64,000 nt of DNA from Mesorhizobium sp. CU3 (lineage in GTDB: Bacteria; Pseudomonadota; Alphaproteobacteria; Rhizobiales; Rhizobiaceae): NCBI RefSeq assembly GCF_006442965.1, contig NZ_VFWX01000004.1, positions 62,001-126,000 on the forward strand, given 5' to 3'. Positions 59,292 through 64,000 of this stretch are shown in pieces (position 1 is the stretch's first letter; each line of letters begins with the position of its first letter). The position numbers and the translations under genes are program-made. The notes below the pieces were generated by a model, which was not told the DNA's origin, ran no database searches, and worked only from the letters and a program-made list of their open reading frames with translations.

Positions 59292-60164
59292 TCACAGCGA
59301 CAAGCGGTAGGCCTCGACGGCGGAAGCGCCGAAAATCTGCGAACGCTCCTCTTCCGTCAGCCCGGAGAGACAATCGCCAAGGGCGCGTTTCGCCGACTGA
59401 TAGTCGGCGGCGACCAGGCAGACCGGCCAGTCCGAGCCGAACAGGCATCGCGACGGCCCGAAGATCGAAAGCACTTCGTCGACATAGGGCTGCAGGTCCT
59501 GCTGCTTCCAGTGCCGCCAGTCGGCTTCCGTGACCATTCCGGAGAGCTTGCACCAGACATGGTCGCGATACGCCTTGAAGCTCTGCATCAATCCGGCCCA
59601 GGGTTCCATCGCGTGCTCCGCAATGCGCGGCTTTGCGATGTGATCGACCACGAAACGCAGATTGGGATGCCGCTCCACCGTCTCCAGGGCCGCGGGGATC
59701 TGCGGTTCCTTCAACAGCAGGTCATAGGCCAGCCCCGCCTCGGCGACCGCGGCCAGCCCGCGCTGGACATCCGCGCGCAGCAGCCAGTTCGGATCCGCCT
59801 CATTGTGGACAAGGTGGCGGATGCCGACCAGGTAGTGGCCATCCGGACGCGCCTTGAGAGACGCCAGCGTCGCCGCCACCTGCCGATCCGTGAGGTCGAC
59901 CCACCCGACGACGCCGGCGACGAAATCGGTCCGGCTTGCCGTCTCCAGGAACGCCACCGTCTCGTTAAGCGAATGCCATGTCTGGACGAGGATGGTCTTG
60001 TCGACGCCAGCCGCGGCGAGCGCCGGCCGCAGATCCTCGGGCGAGAACACCCGGCGGATGGCGGCGTAATCCTCAGTCATCCAGCCGCAGGACCCGTCCG
60101 CCGGGTCCCAGAAATGCTGGTGCCCGTCGATCACCAAGGGCTTGTCGCTGCCCATGGCGCTCAC
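59292..60164 (-). CDS. Amidohydrolase_2-family protein, L-fuconolactonase-like
   Basis: 290 residues. Metal-dependent hydrolase fold: VIDGHQHFWDP at the N-terminus (HxH), GIRHLVHNEAD, a central FVVDHIAKP and the C-terminal FGSDWPVC with the conserved Asp. These blocks match the fucono-/rhamnono-lactone hydrolase group, which opens sugar lactones. Overlaps the aldo/keto reductase gene by four bases: dehydrogenase then lactonase is the classical order of oxidative sugar degradation. Confidence 0.87.
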   Translation of the reverse strand: MSAMGSDKPLVIDGHQHFWDPADGSCGWMTEDYAAIRRVFSPEDLRPALAAAGVDKTILVQTWHSLNETVAFLETASRTDFVAGVVGWVDLTDRQVAATLASLKARPDGHYLVGIRHLVHNEADPNWLLRADVQRGLAAVAEAGLAYDLLLKEPQIPAALETVERHPNLRFVVDHIAKPRIAEHAMEPWAGLMQSFKAYRDHVWCKLSGMVTEADWRHWKQQDLQPYVDEVLSIFGPSRCLFGSDWPVCLVAADYQSAKRALGDCLSGLTEEERSQIFGASAVEAYRLSL

Positions 60165-61147
60165 CAGCGCTGATGCACGGCAGCCTTGATGCGCCGCTCA
60201 TAAATGTCGGCGATGCGCTCCATCAGCTGCGGCGACAGCGCCGGCAGGTCGGACGCAGCGGCGTTCTCCTCAGCCTGGCGGACGGACTTGGCGCCCGGGA
60301 TGGTCACCGTCACCGCCGGGTTCATCAGGATCCAGCGCAGCGCCCATTGCGCCATGGTGGCGCCCGGCGGCAGCAGCGGCCGCAATTCCTCGACCGCCTG
60401 CAGGCCCTCCTCGTAATTCACGCCCGCGAACGTCTCGCCGACATCGAAGGCCTCGCCTTGACGGTTGTAGTTGCGGTGGTCCTTGGCGCTGAAGCTGGAA
60501 TCGGCGCGGAACTTGCCGGACAAGAGCCCGCTGGCCAGCGGCACCCTGACGATGATGGCGACGTCCTTCTGGCGCGCCATGTCGAAGAACAATTCCGCCG
60601 GGCGCTGCCGGAACATGTTGTAGATGATCTGGACGCTGACGACGCCCGGATATTGCAGCGCCTTGATGCCTTCCTCGACCTTCTCGACGCTGACGCCGTA
60701 ATGGCGGATCTTGCCTTCCTCGACCAGTTTCTCCAGCGCCTCGAACGTCTCGGGCTGGTAGAAGACTTCCGTTATCGGGCAGTGGAGCTGCACCAGGTCG
60801 AGCACGTCGACCTCGAGATAGCGCAGGCTGCGCTCGACGAAGCTGGTGAGATTTTGGCGATTGTAGCCGGAGGCGACATGCGGGTTCAGCCGCTTGCCGG
60901 CCTTGGTGGCGACCATCGGCCTCGCCCCGCCCCGCCCCTTCAGCGTCTTTGCGATCAGTTTTTCCGCCCGGCCGTCGCCATAGACATCGGCCGTGTCGAT
61001 CATGCTGACGCCTGCATCGAGCGCCGCATTGAGCGCCGCAATCGCGTCCTTCTCCTCGACATCGCCCCAGTCGGCGCCGATCGCCCAACTCCCGAAGCCG
61101 ATGTCCGACACTTGCCAACCGGTGCGGCCAAATCGCCTTTGCTGCAT
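60161..61147 (-). CDS. Aldo/keto reductase, aldose 1-dehydrogenase-like
   Basis: 328 residues. Catalytic tetrad D51, Y56 (IDTADVYG), K82 (ATKAG) and H122 (LVQLHCP). The C-terminal TIPGAKSVRQAEENAAA is the cofactor-binding stretch. Sugar-oxidising members of this family make lactones from fucose or arabinose; with the lactonase next to it this is the likely chemistry. A FadR-type operator lies 69 bases upstream. Confidence 0.88.
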   Translation of the reverse strand: MQQRRFGRTGWQVSDIGFGSWAIGADWGDVEEKDAIAALNAALDAGVSMIDTADVYGDGRAEKLIAKTLKGRGGARPMVATKAGKRLNPHVASGYNRQNLTSFVERSLRYLEVDVLDLVQLHCPITEVFYQPETFEALEKLVEEGKIRHYGVSVEKVEEGIKALQYPGVVSVQIIYNMFRQRPAELFFDMARQKDVAIIVRVPLASGLLSGKFRADSSFSAKDHRNYNRQGEAFDVGETFAGVNYEEGLQAVEELRPLLPPGATMAQWALRWILMNPAVTVTIPGAKSVRQAEENAAASDLPALSPQLMERIADIYERRIKAAVHQRW

Positions 61148-61215
61148 GGAAACTCACTCCTCAAAGCCCACGTCGTCTTGACGGGTCGTGCCGGCAGGAA
61201 TATCAGATCGGATAG

Positions 61216-61226
61216 TTGTATGACAA
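61216..61226 (-). promoter_or_regulatory. FadR/GntR-type operator upstream of the aldo/keto reductase
   Basis: TTGTATGACAA followed by CCCTGTAAGCATGCAA. The core is the reverse complement of the site at 59051-59061, and the flank is shared (ACAACCCT-x-T-x-x-x-CATG-x-AA). Confidence 0.6.
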
Positions 61227-61368
61227 CCCTGTAAGCATGCAAAAGGTTACGATGGATAGGGCCGTTAGGGCTTTGTCGGGAGGCGGAACAGGCGAGCGGC
61301 CACTGCCGGCGTTCTCGCACGTCGGTCCGTATGCCGTTCGCGCGCCATCGCATCTATTGCAGATAAAT

Positions 61369-62118
61369 CTATTTCGGACGCCCGGCGCCTTCGCGAAGCT
61401 GCTCGAAGCGCTTGTGGGAGCGCGACAGATGCAGCCGCATCGCGCGCTGCGCCGCCTTGGCGTCCTGCGCCGCGATGGCGTCGTGGATCGCCCGGTGCTC
61501 GCGCCGCGTCCGCTCGAAATGCCGCTCGCGTTCATCCGGCTCCAGCCGGTCGAACTGCGTCCATTGGCGCGGGATCATCGCGGTGCCGAACGTGTCGAAC
61601 AGCCGGCTGAAATAGGCATTGTGGGTGGCCAGCGAAATCGCCCGGTGGAAAGCCGCATCCTCGGCCGCGGCAAGGCCGGTTTCGGCAATCGCCCGGTCGA
61701 TGGCGTCGAGCTGCTTGGCCATGACGGCAAGGTCCTTGGCGGTCCGGCGCGCGGCCGCCAGCGCCGCCGCTTCCGCCTCGACACCCATGCGCAGTTCGAG
61801 CACCGCCAGGATCTCGTCGATCGATTCGACATCCGTCGGCACGATCGAAAAGGTCTTCGGCGGCGGCTCCTGGGCGACGAAGGCGCCGAGACCCTGCCTT
61901 GTCGTGATCAACCCCCGCGCGCGCAGCGAGGCCAGCGCCTCGCGAACCACTGTACGGCTGACGCCCGTGGCGTTGACGATTTCCTGCTCGGTGGGCAGCC
62001 GCTGTCCCGGCGCAAGATCGCCGGCCTCGATCTGCGCGGCAAACTTGTCCACCAGCTCGCCCCTCAGATTGGGGGACTGGCGAATGGCGCCGAACATTGC
62101 TCCCTCGCGATCCGTCAT
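61369..62118 (-). CDS. FadR-subfamily GntR transcriptional regulator
   Basis: 249 residues. Winged helix: LAPGQRLPTEQEIVNATGVSRTVVREALASLRARGLITTRQGLGAFV, residues ~35-80, then an all-helical FCD effector domain (ELRMGVEAEAAALAAARRT, DAAFHRAISLATHNAYF, EHRAIHDAIAAQDAKAAQRAMRLHL). FCD regulators sense sugar acids, lactate or similar. Divergent from the dehydrogenase gene and upstream of the reductase operon; probably binds the two TTGTNNNACAA sites. Met8 at 62097 is an alternative start. Confidence 0.9.
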   Translation of the reverse strand: MTDREGAMFGAIRQSPNLRGELVDKFAAQIEAGDLAPGQRLPTEQEIVNATGVSRTVVREALASLRARGLITTRQGLGAFVAQEPPPKTFSIVPTDVESIDEILAVLELRMGVEAEAAALAAARRTAKDLAVMAKQLDAIDRAIAETGLAAAEDAAFHRAISLATHNAYFSRLFDTFGTAMIPRQWTQFDRLEPDERERHFERTRREHRAIHDAIAAQDAKAAQRAMRLHLSRSHKRFEQLREGAGRPK

Positions 62119-62279
62119 CGGAAAACCGGCCCCTTAAATCGATTCTTGCGCCAAGGATCGCACCGCTTGGTTGCAACGGCAATCCTTCGTCTCCAATGCA
62201 TGCCGCCCGGAAGTGCGCAGCGGTTCCGGGACAACGGCATGCATCAAGGCAGAAACCCGAACAGCAAGGGAAGACCAAC

Positions 62280-63185
62280 ATGAAGCAGCAAATCGGCTTT
62301 ATCGGCCTCGGCGCCATGGGCTCGGGCATGGCGGCCAACCTTTTGGCCAAGGGCTGGCCGCTGACGGTCTGGGCGCACCGCAACCAGGAGGCCGCGCTCA
62401 AACTGGTCGATGCCGGCGCCCGCCAGGCGGCGACGCCACGCGCGCTCGCCGAAAGCTGCGACATCGTTCTCCTCTGCGTGACCGGCTCGCCGCAAGTGGA
62501 AGCGGTGGTGAAGGGTCCTGATGGCCTTGCCTCCGCCGGCAAGTCGCTGCTGATCATCGACTGCTCGACCTCCAACCCGTCCTCGACGATCTCGCTAGCC
62601 GCCGAGCTTGCTGCCCAGGGCGTGGCGCTGATCGACGCGCCGCTGGCGCGCACGCCCAAGGAAGCCGCCGAAGGCAAGCTCGACGTCATGGTCGGCGGCG
62701 CGGCGGAAGCGGTCGCTCGCGCGCGGCCGGTGCTCGAGGCCTTCGCCGCGCGCATCGTCCACACCGGCCCGACCGGCAGCGGCCACACCATGAAGCTCCT
62801 CAACAATTTCATCTCGATGGGCTATTCCGCGATCTATTCCGAGGCGCTGACGCTCGGCGCCAAGGCCGGGCTGACGCCGCAGGTCTTCAACAGCGTGATC
62901 TCAGGCAGCCGCATGGATTGCGGCTTCTACCAGGCCTTCTTCGACTTCGTGCTCAACCGCAACGAAAACGCCCAGCGCTTCGCCATCGCCAACGCGCTGA
63001 AGGACATGACCTACCTCGCCTCCTTCGCCCAGGCCGCAGGAGTGGCCAATCCGGTGGGCGCCGTGGTGCGCAACGGCTTTGCCACGGCGGTGGCTACGGG
63101 GCATGGCGAAAAATTCGTGCCGGCGCTGTCGGATATTGTGGCGGGGTTGAATGGGGTGTCGCTGGCGGAGCCCCCAGGAGAATAA
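62280..63185 (+). CDS. NAD(P)-dependent beta-hydroxyacid dehydrogenase (3-hydroxyisobutyrate / tartronate-semialdehyde type)
   Basis: 301 residues from the ATG at 62280, with AAGGGAAG upstream; an in-frame extension to 62097 overlaps the regulator's start. Motifs: IGFIGLGAMGSGMAANLL, DCSTSNPSST and catalytic K172 (GSGHTMKLLNN). The glycine-rich substrate loop usually SGG-x-x-GA-x-x-G-x-L reads ARTPKEAAEGKLDVMVGG, a departure from canonical members. Substrate likely a 3-hydroxy acid or tartronate semialdehyde from the neighbouring sugar-acid pathway. Confidence 0.88.
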   Translation: MKQQIGFIGLGAMGSGMAANLLAKGWPLTVWAHRNQEAALKLVDAGARQAATPRALAESCDIVLLCVTGSPQVEAVVKGPDGLASAGKSLLIIDCSTSNPSSTISLAAELAAQGVALIDAPLARTPKEAAEGKLDVMVGGAAEAVARARPVLEAFAARIVHTGPTGSGHTMKLLNNFISMGYSAIYSEALTLGAKAGLTPQVFNSVISGSRMDCGFYQAFFDFVLNRNENAQRFAIANALKDMTYLASFAQAAGVANPVGAVVRNGFATAVATGHGEKFVPALSDIVAGLNGVSLAEPPGE

Positions 63186-63203
63186 CGCAGGGGGTAGTAC
63201 GCC

Positions 63204-63902
63204 CTATTGTTTCTGTGCTTGATCTTCTGGAAGAAGATAACCCTCAAGGGTTTGCCGAAAATCCGTCAAATCCTTTGCGAGGCTTACGGCGTCATTTGTA
63301 GCGGCGGCGATACGTTTGGGAGTAAAAGAATACTTCGTTCGAACTTTCTGATTCTTAGGATCGTTAAACTCCTTTTGCAGTCTATGATCGTCCGGTTGCA
63401 CTATCCGAAGCAGGTGCGACCCCACTCGCACGTCGCCCTTGTACACCCAAAAGAACAGCTCCAGACACCAGTGGCCGTGAACTATCACGTTGCGCTTTGA
63501 GTTCAATTTCGAAGTGCGTTCCATCAACGCGACGAGGGCGGCGATTCCCTCATCAGTCAACTTCAATGTTCCAAGACCGTTTACAGCGTCGATAACCTGC
63601 TTCATGCCCATCTTGGAAAATACTGTCCAACTCGATTGGATATCAGTCTTGCCTAAGAGTGCGTTGAAGAGGAACGCCAGGTTAGTTTCCACGCGGCCCC
63701 AGTCACCAACGAACTCACCCAATATGGTGTAATGGTCACGCGTTTTGGGCATAAAATCGGGGATGTAGATTTTGCCATCCTCGCGGAGTGGGTCTGGTTT
63801 GGTCGGATCTGCGTTAGGTAGTATAACTTCGAGATTATGCGGCAATGTATCCCGCATGACGAAACGAATGGAATAGGGGCCAAGGGCCATGCTGATATCC
63901 AA
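63204..63902 (-). CDS. Hypothetical protein with HEPN-like RNxxxH motif
   Basis: 232 residues; Met6 at 63887 is an alternative start. The region is clearly AT-richer than the rest of the window. Central helices VGDWGRVETNLAFLFNALLG and KQVIDAVNGLG are followed by R137-N138-x3-H142 (SKRNVIVHGHW), the HEPN Rx4-6H motif, and a charged C-terminal helix (ATNDAVSLAKDLTDFRQTLEGYL). Same arrangement as the 160-residue protein at 29774. No partner gene is in view to the right before the window ends. Likely acquired by transfer; function unknown. Confidence 0.65.
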   Translation of the reverse strand: MDISMALGPYSIRFVMRDTLPHNLEVILPNADPTKPDPLREDGKIYIPDFMPKTRDHYTILGEFVGDWGRVETNLAFLFNALLGKTDIQSSWTVFSKMGMKQVIDAVNGLGTLKLTDEGIAALVALMERTSKLNSKRNVIVHGHWCLELFFWVYKGDVRVGSHLLRIVQPDDHRLQKEFNDPKNQKVRTKYSFTPKRIAAATNDAVSLAKDLTDFRQTLEGYLLPEDQAQKQ

Positions 63903-64000
63903 AAACAGACGACGGCAAAAGACTCAATAACACGCTCAAGTGAATGCTCGAAACGCCGGCAAGTCCAGACACACCATTGGTGCGGCTTCAACGAGTCAGC

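Noticed and set aside
63653..63991. 112-codon minus-strand frame at the right edge
   Set aside because: Out of frame with, and overlapping, the HEPN-like gene; translation resembles that gene's shifted reading.

Overview
This window reads as chromosomal DNA of a GC-rich alphaproteobacterium of the order Hyphomicrobiales, most likely Mesorhizobium or a close relative. The basis is dense catabolic operons joined by 1-4 base stop/start overlaps, many Liv-type ABC transporter genes, a BTLCP (LapG-like) protein beside a PrsD/PrsE-type type I secretion system, and two copies of an intergenic repeat (tagagcaattcc...ccggaattgcgttaa) that I associate with Mesorhizobium genomes. I see no tRNA, rRNA, CRISPR array, transposase or prophage genes. 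Genus assignment is inference.

Layout. 1-12.4 kb: two divergent operons around 6044-6280. The leftward one is a hydantoin-type pathway (RidA, D-hydantoinase, D-carbamoylase, an F420-hydrogenase beta-like Fe-S flavoprotein, a DAO-type FAD oxidase and an M20 L-carbamoylase cut by the window edge). The rightward one holds an MFS carrier, two SDRs, an epimerase-like protein, a PuuE-like polysaccharide deacetylase and a dihydroorotase-like protein that lacks three canonical metal ligands. 12.4-17.3 kb: UDP-glucuronate 4-epimerase, an aldehyde dehydrogenase, a proline-racemase-family protein with a Ser/Thr active-site pair and a DapA-family lyase; the last three suggest hydroxyproline-type catabolism.

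17.4-33.6 kb is the most unusual region: a type I secretion locus. It encodes an ABC exporter with a roughly 675-residue Pro/Ala-rich N-terminal extension carrying 57-residue tandem repeats, its HlyD-family partner, two large acidic repetitive candidate substrates, two FemAB/GNAT-TPR paralogues at its edges, a LuxR-type regulator with an atypical receiver, a HEPN-like protein, a BTLCP lipoprotein with intact Cys-His-Asp, and a secreted GGS-repeat protein. I infer a regulated surface or matrix export system; no substrate can be proven from sequence.

33.6-42.8 kb: a candidate two-hairpin small RNA, small hypothetical proteins, an M19-like protein missing N-terminal metal ligands, a ketoglutarate-semialdehyde-type dehydrogenase, a LysR regulator, an Ldh-family reductase, a large unknown protein, DUF3726 and a plant-like SABATH methyltransferase. 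42.8-53.9 kb: an organosulfur cluster, all leftward (ssuD, an FAD/NAD(P)-binding protein, sfnG, a complete Liv-type ABC transporter, sfnB, an FMN reductase), with the 10-base box TCAGTAGACT upstream of both sfnG and ssuD. 54.2-63.2 kb: a second Liv-type transporter, an amidohydrolase, an aldo/keto reductase, a FadR-type regulator and a beta-hydroxyacid dehydrogenase; TTGTNNNACAA operators lie before the transporter and the reductase. The last 0.8 kb is AT-richer and encodes a second HEPN-like protein.
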